Of a stretch of DNA of 64,000 nt, positions 24,393-34,639 are shown in pieces (position 1 is the stretch's first letter; each line of letters starts with the position of its first letter). The stretch is from Fibrobacter sp. (lineage in GTDB: Bacteria > Fibrobacterota > Fibrobacteria > Fibrobacterales > Fibrobacteraceae). Both the position numbers and the translations under genes were made by a program. The DNA lies in assembly GCA_024398875.1 (NCBI GenBank), contig JAKSIJ010000004.1, forward strand, positions 1 to 64,000, written 5' to 3'. The notes under the pieces were generated by a model. It had not been told where the DNA came from. It did no database searches and saw only the letters and a program-made list of their open reading frames with translations.

Positions 24393-26699
24393 TTAGAACA
24401 TTTTCCGCGTGGTTTTTGCACCAGCGGAGCTCTTGTTTTCGTTCATTCCCTTGTTGCTGAACAAGGTGGCGTCTTCTGCAGACTTTGTCTTCACTTCGAA
24501 GTGGTTGCCATCGCAAACTTCCGTAGGTGCATAGCCTGCAGAGTACAAGCAGTAAGTCTTTTCTGCGCAGAATTCACCGGCTACTTTTCCTGTATGGTTG
24601 CATACGCCACGGCTGGAAACTCCGCCGGGAACAGGGAAGGAAAGTCTTGGTAAATCCTTATGCAGTTCCTTCATTACCGCCATCCACAACGGGAGTGCGT
24701 CTTCGGTGCCGGTGTGGCCTGCGCCCATGGTGGCGGGGCTATCGGAACCTACCCAGACACCCATGGTGTATTGCTTCGTGAAGCCAATGTACCAGCAGTC
24801 GGTGTAGTCGTTAGTAGTTCCTGTTTTACCGCCACTGGGGTGAGTAAAACCGCTTGCCCAAACACGAGCGGCCGTACCGCGGACGTTCACGTCCTTCAGC
24901 ATGTCCACCATGATGTAGGCGGAAGCCGGACGCAACACTTCGTGTTCCACCTTCATGTTCTTCTCGATAACTTCGCCGTTCTTGTCTACGACAGACTCAA
25001 TCATGTAGGGCTCAATGCGCTGGCCTCCATTGGGGAACACGGTGTAGGCAGAAGTCATTTCCATCAGCGTTGCACCAACGGAACCAAGAGCAAGACTCGG
25101 CACAGGGAGAAGCGGAGCGCGGACAATACCGAATTTGCGGGCGTAGTTCACCACATTGTTGAGCCCGTACTTCATACCCGTCAAAATGGCAGGCAGGTTC
25201 TTGGAGCGGTACAGTGCGCGGCGGAGCGTCATCATGCCTTCAAAGTCGTTCTCGAAGTTGCCGGGGCGCCAGACTTTATTGGGGTTCTTGTCGTCCGGGT
25301 CGGGAATGGTCACAGGCTGGTCGTTCACGGAGTCGCAGGGACTTGCGCCGTTGTCCATGGCCGTAGAATAGACGATGGGTTTGAAAGAAGAACCAGGCTG
25401 CCGTAGGGATTGAACAGCTCTATTCCATTTGGATTTGTTAAAGTCGCTTCCGCCCACCATGGCGCGGATGGCGCCTGTCTCATTTTCAATGAGAATGGCT
25501 GCAATTTCGGGCTGATGATAAAGGATGCTATCCTGGAAGCGTCTCTTCTTCAGGTTGGAACTGGTATCGCTGGCCAGGTAGTCTTTTTTGAAGAGGGTGT
25601 AGACGCTATCGAAGTGGGCCACGATGCTGTCTTCGGGCATGTCGTATTTCTTGCTGAGGAACAGTCTGCGTGTGGCGCGGTACTTCACGCGTCTGCGGAC
25701 CTTCTCCACCTGGACTCTGGCGCAACTGTCAGCGTAGGCTTGGATTTCCGGATCGATGGTGCTGAAAATGGAAACGCCATCTGCATAGAGGGAATTTTCG
25801 CCATACTTCTTTTCCATGTACTTGCGGATTTCTTCGTAGAAGTAAAGACCTGCGTCGTTATCTTCTTCCTTTTCGACAAGCTTGATTGGGGTGTTCACGT
25901 ATTCGTGATATTGTTCTTTGGTGATGTAGCCCGCATCATACATGGCGAAAAGTACTGTATTGCGTCGTTCCAGGGAGGCTTCGGGGTGACGGTCCGGGCG
26001 GTAGGCCTCTGGGCGCTGGAGCATGCCTGCGAGAACGGCGTATTCGGGAATGGTAAGGCTATCGAGGGAGCGACCGAAGTAGAACTTGCCTGCGGCCTGG
26101 AAACCGTAGTTGCCGCCGGCCAGGTACACCTCGTTCATGTAGAACTCCAAAATTTCTTCCTTGGTGTAGGTCTGCTCGATGCGGATGGCCGTCATGGCTT
26201 CCTTAATCTTACGGGAAATGGAGCGCTCAGGTGTAAGGAACAAAAGTTTGGTCAACTGCTGGGTGAGGGTGGAGGCTCCGCGGAGTTTTTTACCGCTGGA
26301 AACGCTCTCCAAGATGGCGGAAGGAATGGCCCAGACGTTCATGCCCCAGTGGCTGAAAAAGGCCCTGTCTTCGGTGGCCATCACGGCATGGATGGCGTTG
26401 ATGGGCAGGGAATCGTAAGGGGTCCACTCACGGCGTTCAACGTAGTATTCGTGGGCGATTTTCCCGTTCATGTCATAAATGTTCGTCACCAGTTTCGGGT
26501 TGATTTGCTCCAACTGGGCGAGGGACGGAAGTTCGGGGAGAAAATGGTTGTAGGTGACAATGATGGCCGTAATTCCAAGTATTACGGGAATACCGAAAAT
26601 GACGGTCCACTTGACTACTTTTTTATCACTGAATAGCGCTTTTAGTTGGGTTAGGCACCAACGGAGCACTTTCAAAGCGATGATTTTGAATTTTTCCAT
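24393..26699 (-). CDS. mrcA: Class A penicillin-binding protein (PBP1A type)
   Basis: 768 residues. Bifunctional peptidoglycan synthase. One membrane anchor (about 31-50), then the GT51 glycosyltransferase domain with ATEDRAFFSHWG (catalytic Glu110) and RGASTLTQQL. A linker with basic stretches follows, then the transpeptidase domain with SxxK as SSFK (about 440), SKN, and KTGTT (about 620). The C-terminal extension has four Cys within about 35 residues (GVCNHTG, EFCAEKTYCLY, TEVCDG) and a Lys/Ser-rich tail. Cys in this part of an exported enzyme suggests disulfides. Monocistronic by its own promoter and terminator. Confidence 0.94.
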   Translation of the reverse strand: MEKFKIIALKVLRWCLTQLKALFSDKKVVKWTVIFGIPVILGITAIIVTYNHFLPELPSLAQLEQINPKLVTNIYDMNGKIAHEYYVERREWTPYDSLPINAIHAVMATEDRAFFSHWGMNVWAIPSAILESVSSGKKLRGASTLTQQLTKLLFLTPERSISRKIKEAMTAIRIEQTYTKEEILEFYMNEVYLAGGNYGFQAAGKFYFGRSLDSLTIPEYAVLAGMLQRPEAYRPDRHPEASLERRNTVLFAMYDAGYITKEQYHEYVNTPIKLVEKEEDNDAGLYFYEEIRKYMEKKYGENSLYADGVSIFSTIDPEIQAYADSCARVQVEKVRRRVKYRATRRLFLSKKYDMPEDSIVAHFDSVYTLFKKDYLASDTSSNLKKRRFQDSILYHQPEIAAILIENETGAIRAMVGGSDFNKSKWNRAVQSLRQPGSSFKPIVYSTAMDNGASPCDSVNDQPVTIPDPDDKNPNKVWRPGNFENDFEGMMTLRRALYRSKNLPAILTGMKYGLNNVVNYARKFGIVRAPLLPVPSLALGSVGATLMEMTSAYTVFPNGGQRIEPYMIESVVDKNGEVIEKNMKVEHEVLRPASAYIMVDMLKDVNVRGTAARVWASGFTHPSGGKTGTTNDYTDCWYIGFTKQYTMGVWVGSDSPATMGAGHTGTEDALPLWMAVMKELHKDLPRLSFPVPGGVSSRGVCNHTGKVAGEFCAEKTYCLYSAGYAPTEVCDGNHFEVKTKSAEDATLFSNKGMNENKSSAGAKTTRKMF

Positions 26700-26727
26700 T
26701 TTAAATACGCAAAAGACGTTGAACAGG

Positions 26728-26736
26728 GCAAATTTA
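26728..26736 (-). promoter_or_regulatory. mrcA: TAnnTTTGC promoter element of the PBP gene
   Basis: TAAATTTGC on the minus strand 29-37 bases upstream of the PBP start codon. It matches the -7 box TAnnTTTG seen at other starts here. The region between is AT-rich and gene-free. Confidence 0.5.
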
Positions 26737-26768
26737 GAAAAATAAATGAAATTTTAAATACCGTCCCC

Positions 26769-26798
26769 TTGACAATAGACCCCCAAATGCTATATTTG
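26769..26798 (+). promoter_or_regulatory. Strong promoter of tRNA-Arg
   Basis: TTGACA at 26769-26774, 16 bases, TATATT at 26791-26796. It also reads as TTG-N19-TATATTTG, the Bacteroidota -33/-7 arrangement. The expected start is a few bases before the tRNA at 26811. Confidence 0.78.
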
Positions 26799-26810
26799 GG
26801 CACGAATCTA

Positions 26811-26884
<74 letters not shown>

Positions 26885-26885
26885 G

Positions 26886-26921
26886 AAAAAAGTCAGCGTC
26901 ATTTATGACGCTGACTTTTTT
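26886..26921 (+). terminator. Terminator of tRNA-Arg
   Basis: Sixteen-pair perfect stem AAAAAAGTCAGCGTCA / TGACGCTGACTTTTTT around TTTA, starting two bases after the tRNA. Symmetric, so it can work in both directions. Confidence 0.93.
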
Positions 26922-27045
26922 CTTTGGAAGTCGCGAACCTGGAGCCGCAACAGTGAGTGGCAAAATTTCGATGAATTTGCCTGAGAATGCCACGAACGGT
27001 CTCGTGATTGCTCCAGGTTCGAGAAGGTCCGGCACCCGCAGAAAG
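26922..27045 (+). repeat. Scrambled partial copies of the tRNA-Arg 3' end
   Basis: CGAACCTGGAGCC (26934-26946) is the reverse complement of tRNA positions 26856-26868. GCTCCAGGTTCGAG with GGCACCCGCAGAAA (27010-27044) is a direct, slightly altered copy of the tRNA 3' half. Between them, GTGGCA (26957-26962) and TGCCAC (26988-26993) form a nested inverted repeat. This 88-base structured stretch resembles recombination debris or an attachment-site remnant beside a tRNA. No integrase is nearby. Confidence 0.7.
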
Positions 27046-27125
27046 TTTTTCTCGCTCTTTTGAGAACGAAAAAAGAACGGAAATTATAAAATTCGGTTCA
27101 AAAACATACGGAATGTTTACATTTT

Positions 27126-27141
27126 GCAAACAACTGTTTGC
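27126..27141. promoter_or_regulatory. Operator-like palindrome before the XRE gene
   Basis: GCAAACA-AC-TGTTTGC, a perfect 7-bp inverted repeat with a 2-base spacer. It lies 31-52 bases upstream of the likely regulator starts. It is the size of a Cro/XRE dimer site, so autoregulation is a reasonable inference. Confidence 0.5.
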
Positions 27142-27156
27142 ACAGCAAAGACTTGA

Positions 27157-27468
27157 ATGTTTTTAAATGTGGCGCCCATGACAAGAGAACACGAAACATT
27201 TTGTAAAGCCTTCCGTAAATTTGTGACCCTGGCTCGTCAGGAACAATTCATTACACAACAGCAATTGTCTTTAGAGTCAGGCCTTACGCGGCAATTTATT
27301 TCCATGATGGAGCGGGGCAAACGCGTTCCTTCTTTTGAAAATTTCTTTTTTTTGGCTTCGGCATTGGGGGTTCCCTGTGGGGAACTTTGCGAACGCTTTG
27401 ATCAAATCTACCGGAAGGAACGGAAGATTGCGAATCAGGAGCTGGCGGAACGAATTCGCAAAAAATGA
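27157..27468 (+). CDS. XRE-family helix-turn-helix regulator
   Basis: 103 residues from the ATG at 27157, or 96 from the ATG at 27178 (MTREHETF); neither has a clear ribosome site. The HTH_3 domain spans about residues 20-78: LARQEQFITQQQLSLESGLTRQFISMMERGKRVPSFENFF, with the recognition helix at TRQFISMMERG. A short Lys/Arg/Glu helix follows. It is a single-domain protein, so likely a local repressor. Neighbours are a tRNA and groES. A perfect palindrome lies upstream and a second near-palindrome just after the stop. No toxin partner is visible. Confidence 0.85.
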   Translation: MFLNVAPMTREHETFCKAFRKFVTLARQEQFITQQQLSLESGLTRQFISMMERGKRVPSFENFFFLASALGVPCGELCERFDQIYRKERKIANQELAERIRKK

Positions 27469-27470
27469 AA

Positions 27471-27499
27471 CAACGACGTTTCAAAATGAAACGCTGTTG
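27471..27499. promoter_or_regulatory. Near-perfect inverted repeat after the XRE gene
   Basis: CAACGACGTTTCA and TGAAACGCTGTTG, 13-base arms with two mismatches around AAA. It begins two bases after the XRE stop and has no T tract. It lies about 130 bases upstream of the sigma-54-like promoter, the usual distance for an enhancer site; it could equally be an operator or a weak terminator. Confidence 0.4.
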
Positions 27500-27617
27500 C
27501 GGTGGTAGGTGAACTGATCCTCGTGTCTTACTCGCCAATTCTAGACATTTTTTACCATTTAGGCTTATTTTCATAAATCTTTTGCAATTTCCTTGCCAAA
27601 AATAGAGTATTCTTCAT

Positions 27618-27641
27618 TGGCACGGAAATTGCTATTTTTGC
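27618..27641 (+). promoter_or_regulatory. Sigma-54-like promoter of groES-groEL, overlapped by a TAnnTTTG box
   Basis: TGGCAC-GGAAA-TTGCTA: GG at 27619-27620 and GC at 27631-27632 with exactly ten bases between, the -24/-12 sigma-54 pattern. TATTTTTGC at 27633-27641 also matches the TAnnTTTG box. The transcript would start near 27644, leaving a leader of about 75 bases. No CIRCE repeat (TTAGCACTC/GAGTGCTAA) is seen. Confidence 0.5.
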
Positions 27642-27718
27642 GGCGGAAACAAAAAGTCCATTCCGGACCATTATTTAAACAAAAGGGCCCTATGGGTCCG
27701 CAAAATGAGGAAAAAAAG

Positions 27719-28000
27719 ATGATCAAGCCTTTAGCAGATCGAATCGTTGTAAAGCCGGCTGAAGCCGAACAGAAGACCTCTTCCGGTCTCTTTATTCCGG
27801 ATAACGCCAAGGAAAAGCCCATGCAGGGTAAGGTCGTGGCCGTGGGCCCCGGCCGCAAGACCGAATCTGGCGAAACGGTTGCCATGGAAGTCAAGGTGGG
27901 TGACGTGGTTCTGTACGGCAAGTACAGCGGCACCGAAGTGACTGTGGATGGCGAATCCTACCTCATCATCAAGGAATCCGACATCTTCGCCACACTGTAA
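27719..28000 (+). CDS. groES: Co-chaperonin GroES
   Basis: 93 residues from the ATG at 27719 ([13 protein letters not shown]). Seven copies cap the GroEL chamber. The mobile loop (about 17-34, [14 protein letters not shown]), the roof segment and the terminal [12 protein letters not shown] are standard. A GAGG ribosome site lies about 8 bases before the ATG; the frame is open further upstream, but that stretch holds the promoter. groEL follows 46 bases later. Confidence 0.97.
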   Translation: MIKPLADRIVVKPAEAEQKTSSGLFIPDNAKEKPMQGKVVAVGPGRKTESGETVAMEVKVGDVVLYGKYSGTEVTVDGESYLIIKESDIFATL

Positions 28001-28007
28001 TGTGTAG

Positions 28008-29681
<1,674 letters not shown>

Positions 29682-29721
29682 TCGGTTGAATCCAACCGAC
29701 ATCGTTGCTTGGCAACTTTTG

Positions 29722-29756
29722 AAAAACACCTCGCTTTTAAGCGGGGTGTTTTTTGT
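29722..29756 (+). terminator. Terminator of groES-groEL
   Basis: Stem AAAAACACC.CGCTT / AAGCG.GGTGTTTTT with a short loop and one internal mismatch, running into TTTTTTG. It begins 41 bases after the groEL stop. Confidence 0.88.
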
Positions 29757-29788
29757 GTGATTAATAATCTATTGTTATGGTAGATGTT

Positions 29789-30697
29789 TTAGCGGAAATG
29801 CTGATTCCAGCGCCTTTTAAAGCGAGGCTCGTCTAGCACTTTTGCCCAGATGAATCCGCGGCGAATGTCTCCGATGTTGCGAGAGAGGCGGAAGTGCGGC
29901 TTGTTCACCGCGTTTACATCCGATTCTCCGGAAATGCCTTCGCTTGCAATGCCGTTGTTGGAAATTCCCGCGTTTTCACGGGCTTCGCGGGCACGTGCTT
30001 CGAGCTTGTTAAGCTTGCGCTGACGCTCTAATTCTGCGTTGGTTTCAATTAGGTCATTGGGTGTTTCTGCTTTGCGCTTCCATTTGCTTTGGAGTTCGGC
30101 CTTTTTGCGGGCAAGCTCTTCTTGCATGGCTTTTTTGGCTTCAAGCTGTTCGCGTTTGAACAAGTTCGCTAGCTCCACCTTGTCATGGACGAGCACGTCG
30201 CAGAAGCCGTCGCCCATGTCGCGACCGACAATTTTGTGCTTTTGCAGTTCTCCTAGAACTTTCAATGCCGTGGCTTTGGAAAAACCGAAAGCATCACACA
30301 AGTAACTGACGCTGACTTCTTCCCACTGGATAACGGATTCCGCAATTTCTTTGAAGCTGAAATGTCCGGAATTTGCTGGTTTGACCACGGGTCGCTCGTC
30401 ATCTTCATCGTCGTCCTCTACAGGTGGCGTAGGTGGCACATAAGTACCTTGGGAGGCTTGCCGTTGCGCTTCCTGAAATTGCCGAATCAAATCTTGCAGG
30501 TTGCGGGGTGCGCTATGCGATCCTGCGTCCGGAGATTGCTCCGTTTCGTCCAACCCATCCCCTTCATCATTTTCAGAAGACATCCGCCTTGTGGGCGGTA
30601 AGTGGTTCCGCTCAGAAGACGACTTCTTCTTTGTGGCCATGCTCTTGATGACCGCATTGACGACGAAAATGCCTATGAGGATTAGGAGGGATTCCAT
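29789..30697 (-). CDS. Membrane-anchored protein with FtsK-gamma-like winged helix
   Basis: 302 residues, not firmly recognised. The N-terminus MESLLILIGIFVVNAVIKSM is a single membrane anchor. A disordered, charged linker follows (about 20-105, with a DDEDDE run). Residues about 108-165 look like a winged helix similar to the gamma domain of FtsK: FKEIAESVIQWEEVSVSYLCDAFGFSKATALKVLGEL. After that comes a long Lys/Glu/Arg coiled coil (about 170-245), then a basic end. It starts 3 bases after the floA stop, so it is in the floA-nfeD cluster. It may tie DNA or another partner to a flotillin-type membrane domain; this is inference only. Confidence 0.7.
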   Translation of the reverse strand: MESLLILIGIFVVNAVIKSMATKKKSSSERNHLPPTRRMSSENDEGDGLDETEQSPDAGSHSAPRNLQDLIRQFQEAQRQASQGTYVPPTPPVEDDDEDDERPVVKPANSGHFSFKEIAESVIQWEEVSVSYLCDAFGFSKATALKVLGELQKHKIVGRDMGDGFCDVLVHDKVELANLFKREQLEAKKAMQEELARKKAELQSKWKRKAETPNDLIETNAELERQRKLNKLEARAREARENAGISNNGIASEGISGESDVNAVNKPHFRLSRNIGDIRRGFIWAKVLDEPRFKRRWNQHFR

Positions 30698-30700
30698 GGA

Positions 30701-31672
30701 TTACTTGGCTTCAGGAGCATTTCCGATTTCTTTTCTCATTTGGGTGTCGGCTTCAATGTTCTTGAGGTTATAGTAATCCATCACACCAAGTTTTCCATCG
30801 CGGAGGGCGCTTGCCATAGCCATCGGAATCTGGGCTTCCGCTTCCACGAGCTTTGCTTTCATTTCCATAACTTTCGCCTTCATTTCTTGTTCGGCGGCGT
30901 ATGCCATGGCGCGGCGTTCTTCTGCCTTTGCCTGTGCAATCTTCTTGTCGGCTTCGGCACGGTCGGTTTCGAGGATGGCGCCGATGTTCTGGCCCACGTC
31001 CACGTCGGCGATGTCGATGGAGAGAATTTCAAATGCTGTACCGGCATCAAGGCCAGAGGCGAGCACCTTCTTGGAAATCATATTCGGATTTTCGAGTACA
31101 TCTTTGTGGCTCTTTGCAGAACCGATGGAACTCACGATGCCTTCGCCAACGCGGGCCACAACAGTGTCTTCGCCGGCACCACCCACCAACTTCTGGATGC
31201 TGGCGCGCACGGTGATGCGGGTAATGGCATGAAGCTGAATACCATCGAGAGCCACAGCGGACACCTTCGGGGTTTCGATGACCTTCGGGTTCACGGACAT
31301 TTGTACGGCTTCCAGAACGTTACGTCCGGCGAGGTCGATGGCGGCGGCTTCCTTGAAGTCGAGCTTGATGTTTGCCTTGTTGGCGGCAATCAACGCCTGA
31401 ATCACACGGAGTACGTTACCGCGGCTGAGGTAGTGTGCTTCAAGGAGGTTCGTGTCGACCGGGAGACCAGCCTTGCAACTCAAGATGCGCGCTTCCACAA
31501 TCACCTGAGGCGGCACCTTACGCAAACGCATACCGATGAGCTGGAAAATGCTCACGTTCGCCCTGGAGAACAAAGCCTGGAGCCAAAGGCTGAAGAACTT
31601 GGCGATGAATGCCAAGAGGACAAGCACGACAATTGCCGCGATGATAATGCCAATAGTGAGAAGAGTATTCAT
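30701..31672 (-). CDS. floA: Flotillin-like protein FloA
   Basis: 323 residues. Scaffold of membrane microdomains. The N-terminal membrane helix ([23 protein letters not shown]) is followed by the SPFH-like core with [20 protein letters not shown] and [22 protein letters not shown], then a coiled coil rich in Glu/Ala/Lys ([18 protein letters not shown]). Length and sequence fit the UPF0365/YqfA family. FloA genes are classically linked to nfeD, as here with one gene between. The 4-base overlap with the next gene upstream implies a joint transcript. Confidence 0.95.
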   Translation of the reverse strand: MNTLLTIGIIIAAIVVLVLLAFIAKFFSLWLQALFSRANVSIFQLIGMRLRKVPPQVIVEARILSCKAGLPVDTNLLEAHYLSRGNVLRVIQALIAANKANIKLDFKEAAAIDLAGRNVLEAVQMSVNPKVIETPKVSAVALDGIQLHAITRITVRASIQKLVGGAGEDTVVARVGEGIVSSIGSAKSHKDVLENPNMISKKVLASGLDAGTAFEILSIDIADVDVGQNIGAILETDRAEADKKIAQAKAEERRAMAYAAEQEMKAKVMEMKAKLVEAEAQIPMAMASALRDGKLGVMDYYNLKNIEADTQMRKEIGNAPEAK

Positions 31673-32982
31673 TTGTTTTCTCCGTTTTTTAAAGTCGCGG
31701 CTCCGAGTGCAGTTCCAATAAGGAGCAGAGGCACGATGGGCAGGGCGTATCTAGATACACCGAGGGAACCTGTTATTGCCAATATATAAAGAATTCCTGT
31801 GGAGAGAATGATTTTCACATATCTCGTTTGTGATTTTTTGAGAATGTAAACTCCAAAGAGGAATAATTTTACAATGTTGAATATAAAAACGATGAGTAAT
31901 ATGACCCAGATTGGTAGGGGGGTAGATCTGATGATGTTAAGTATGGCGCCTGTTTTGGAGTCATTCGTACTGAACATAAATCCGTTTTTATTTTCCAAAC
32001 CCAAGTAAGTAATCCAGTCGAATCTGCCTGGGTCCAGAAAGAATGATCCGCATCCCTTTACAAATTGAAATGCTGCAATGAAGGGGTGGTTGAGGAATAT
32101 TTTTCGAGTTTCCCGTGACCTGAAATTTTGACGTTCAGAAAAATCTGTAATCTTTACGGCTTCAGTTTCGAGAGAATCAATGACGAAGTCCCCGCGTTCG
32201 TGCCCATCAGCCTGATAAAGAATCATTTTCCCGTTATAGTTTAAAAGATTGGTTGCCTGAATGCTGCTAACTTCAAAGGCTCCCGTGCGTGTATAGTTCC
32301 AGGATGCGAGGGCAATCACGACTAAAAAGGGAATGAAGGGCAGAGGGAGACAGACGAGTTTCCGTTTGCGAATAAGGTATATAGTGCCCGCGATCAAGAA
32401 AATAAAGGTGAAAGGGTAGAGGATGGGCTTGATGAGAAAACCGATGCTCAAAGCGAGTGCAGAGAAAACGAGCCACTTGATTTTGTTTGTTTTAATAAAG
32501 AGGATTACAGAAAGGAAAAGGTTTACGAGAAAGAACTGGAAAGGAATTTCTGACATTAAGGTGGTTGCGTAAATGACCTGGGCAGGAGTGAACAGAAAAC
32601 CCAACAGTAGAATGTTTTGAGTTAGTGGAGAAAAGTTGAATTTTTTGAGAAAAAGGATGCATAGCCAGATGGTAGTTAGGGACAAAAGCACTTGAAAGCC
32701 CATAACGGCGACTTTTGATTGCCCAAGGGCTAGAATTATGGCGGGATAACCAGGAGTCCGTGTAGCAACGAATTCTTCTTGATAGGGCTCACCAGGAATG
32801 TTGTACTGGAATCCATTGCCTTCGTATGCGTTTTTTGCACAGAGAAAATACCCTTCGGAATCAGCCGTCTCCGCTGGTCCAATAATGGTCCGGTAAGTGA
32901 ATGCTCCTAAGTGCAGTAACAAAATAATCCCCAAGAGAATAGGGGTTATTTTGGAATTATCTAGGATTCTTAGAAATTTCAT
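31669..32982 (-). CDS. GT-C fold membrane glycosyltransferase (GT39/GT83-like)
   Basis: 437 residues with about ten membrane helices. The first periplasmic loop has an acidic motif in [21 protein letters not shown] and an [12 protein letters not shown] segment, the layout of PMT/ArnT-like transferases that use polyprenyl-linked sugars. A C-terminal run of hydrophobic helices ends in [14 protein letters not shown], also usual for the group. The acceptor is unknown. Codons are more AT-rich (many ATT, AAA, TTT) than in the neighbours, a sign of later acquisition. It overlaps floA and nfeD by 4 bases each, so it has been knitted into a floA-nfeD operon. Confidence 0.8.
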   Translation of the reverse strand: MKFLRILDNSKITPILLGIILLLHLGAFTYRTIIGPAETADSEGYFLCAKNAYEGNGFQYNIPGEPYQEEFVATRTPGYPAIILALGQSKVAVMGFQVLLSLTTIWLCILFLKKFNFSPLTQNILLLGFLFTPAQVIYATTLMSEIPFQFFLVNLFLSVILFIKTNKIKWLVFSALALSIGFLIKPILYPFTFIFLIAGTIYLIRKRKLVCLPLPFIPFLVVIALASWNYTRTGAFEVSSIQATNLLNYNGKMILYQADGHERGDFVIDSLETEAVKITDFSERQNFRSRETRKIFLNHPFIAAFQFVKGCGSFFLDPGRFDWITYLGLENKNGFMFSTNDSKTGAILNIIRSTPLPIWVILLIVFIFNIVKLFLFGVYILKKSQTRYVKIILSTGILYILAITGSLGVSRYALPIVPLLLIGTALGAATLKNGENK

Positions 32983-34559
32983 TCCTTCGCAATCCAGATT
33001 CTGCCATCCGCAATTCTAATGACTTTAACGGTAGTGCCGGCTTCGATGATTTCTCCTTGAGTCTGCACGTCAAAGAGTTTCGAGGAACCATCCGCCATAG
33101 TAAAACTTGCCTGGCCAACAGGACGCAGGAACGTTTTTGCTATGCCTGTGTCTCCGATCTTGATTTCTTGAATATTTTCTGTGGGGGAAACAGCCGTTTC
33201 CATATCCGTTTTGAGCATGGGAGTCCAGCCCTCGGGCAGGAGCGGCACCAGGTATTTGCTGGCGGCTACAGGAATAATGAGGGCAATGGCCGCACACGTC
33301 AAAATGAACAACAGGCCAAACAGCCAGGGAGTGGCGTCAAATGTGGTCTCCACGGCCTCTGGCACATACTCCGGTATGTTCGTCGGGTCGTAACTGAGGG
33401 CGAGGGCCGCTATCATGCAGATGATGCCGCCAATGCCAAAGAGGAACGTTCCCGGCATCACGAAGATTTCCACCAGGAAGAGGACGACGCCGGCTACAAG
33501 CAGTATGGCCGGGAAGTAGCCGTCCAGCTGGGGCGCAAACTGCCCGAGGAACACCACCGCGACGAGGATGATGCCAATGATCCCGAACATGCCAAAACCT
33601 GGGGTCTTGAATTCGATGTAGAGAGCTCCGAAACCGAGGATGAGGAGAATGCCAGAAATGGCGGCAATGGCACTGGCGATGTCTTCTCCAATTGTGGTTT
33701 CCACCTCGCTTTTCTTTTCAATGGCAAGAGTGGTTTCAAATTCCTCGCGGTCCTTGAACGTTCCTTTCGAAAAGCCGAGATCGAAAGCTTCCTGGTCCGT
33801 CATGGTCAAGAGTTCGCCCTCTTTCACGAGGATTTTGGGCGCTCCCCAGAAGGCCTTGTCCGCTTCGCTCATGACGGAATATTTTTCACTTTCGATAACA
33901 AGAGTTGTATCCCGCTCTGTTTTCTTGCTGGCATCCAGTTTGGCATGAAGTTCTAGAATTTCAAGTTCTGGCGTGACCATGGAACTTGCCAGAAGTTCCG
34001 GGTAGCCGTTCCGTTGGGCTAGGTTGCGGAACTTGGCGCGAAGGGGTGACTGAATTTTTTCGCCTACGATTTGGGGCGTACCGTCACCGCCTTGTACGAT
34101 GGGAGCGCAGTCGCCAATGGTGGTGGCTTCCAGCATGTAGAGTTTTTTGCAGGCGAGAGCGATTAGGCTTCCTGCACTGATGGCCTTTTTCTTCACGAGG
34201 GCGATTGTCGTTGCTCCTTTCACAGCCATGATGGTATCGACAATATCAAATGCGGCATCCAAGCGACCGCCGAAGGTATTGATTTCAAAAATGATATAGT
34301 CCGGATGCTTTTCCTGGGCTTCACCGATGGCCCGGGCGCAGAATTCGTACATGCTGGGTTCCACATCGCCTTCCAACTTGATCCACACGGCGTGATGCTT
34401 TGTGTCGGCGGTGATGGCGGGGCCCGAGGTGGCCGTGCTGTTAGTTTTTGAGACAGCGGCAACGCTGTCCGTTTTTGCAGTAGCAGTTACGGCATCATCG
34501 GCAAAGGTGAATGCGGCGGTTATCGCCAAAATAGAGATTAATTTTGCAAGAATTTTCAT
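32979..34559 (-). CDS. nfeD: NfeD-family membrane serine protease
   Basis: 526 residues from the ATG at 34559 (MKILAKLISILAITAAFTFA, a signal peptide preceded by TTAGGAAT). An upstream ATG at 34589 would add ten residues. The order is: signal peptide, Thr/Ser/Ala linker, ClpP-like protease domain (EINTFGGRLDAAFDIVDTI; catalytic Ser in KKAISAGSLIAL), then four to six membrane helices (about 295-430), and a C-terminal soluble OB-fold NfeD domain (IGDTGIAKTFLRPVGQASF to the end). Long NfeD proteins partner flotillins and, in archaea, cut stomatin. floA in the same operon supports this pairing. Confidence 0.93.
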   Translation of the reverse strand: MKILAKLISILAITAAFTFADDAVTATAKTDSVAAVSKTNSTATSGPAITADTKHHAVWIKLEGDVEPSMYEFCARAIGEAQEKHPDYIIFEINTFGGRLDAAFDIVDTIMAVKGATTIALVKKKAISAGSLIALACKKLYMLEATTIGDCAPIVQGGDGTPQIVGEKIQSPLRAKFRNLAQRNGYPELLASSMVTPELEILELHAKLDASKKTERDTTLVIESEKYSVMSEADKAFWGAPKILVKEGELLTMTDQEAFDLGFSKGTFKDREEFETTLAIEKKSEVETTIGEDIASAIAAISGILLILGFGALYIEFKTPGFGMFGIIGIILVAVVFLGQFAPQLDGYFPAILLVAGVVLFLVEIFVMPGTFLFGIGGIICMIAALALSYDPTNIPEYVPEAVETTFDATPWLFGLLFILTCAAIALIIPVAASKYLVPLLPEGWTPMLKTDMETAVSPTENIQEIKIGDTGIAKTFLRPVGQASFTMADGSSKLFDVQTQGEIIEAGTTVKVIRIADGRIWIAKE

Positions 34560-34639
34560 ATTCCTAATGTATAAAAGTTTTTTTGTCATTTGATGCCAAA
34601 AAAGAAATTTTCGGCCCTGCCGCAGTCTTTTCCTGAGGC

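Noticed and set aside
27541-27718. CIRCE heat-shock operator before groES
   Set aside because: No TTAGCACTC/GAGTGCTAA inverted repeat is present; the visible elements fit sigma-54 and TAnnTTTG instead.
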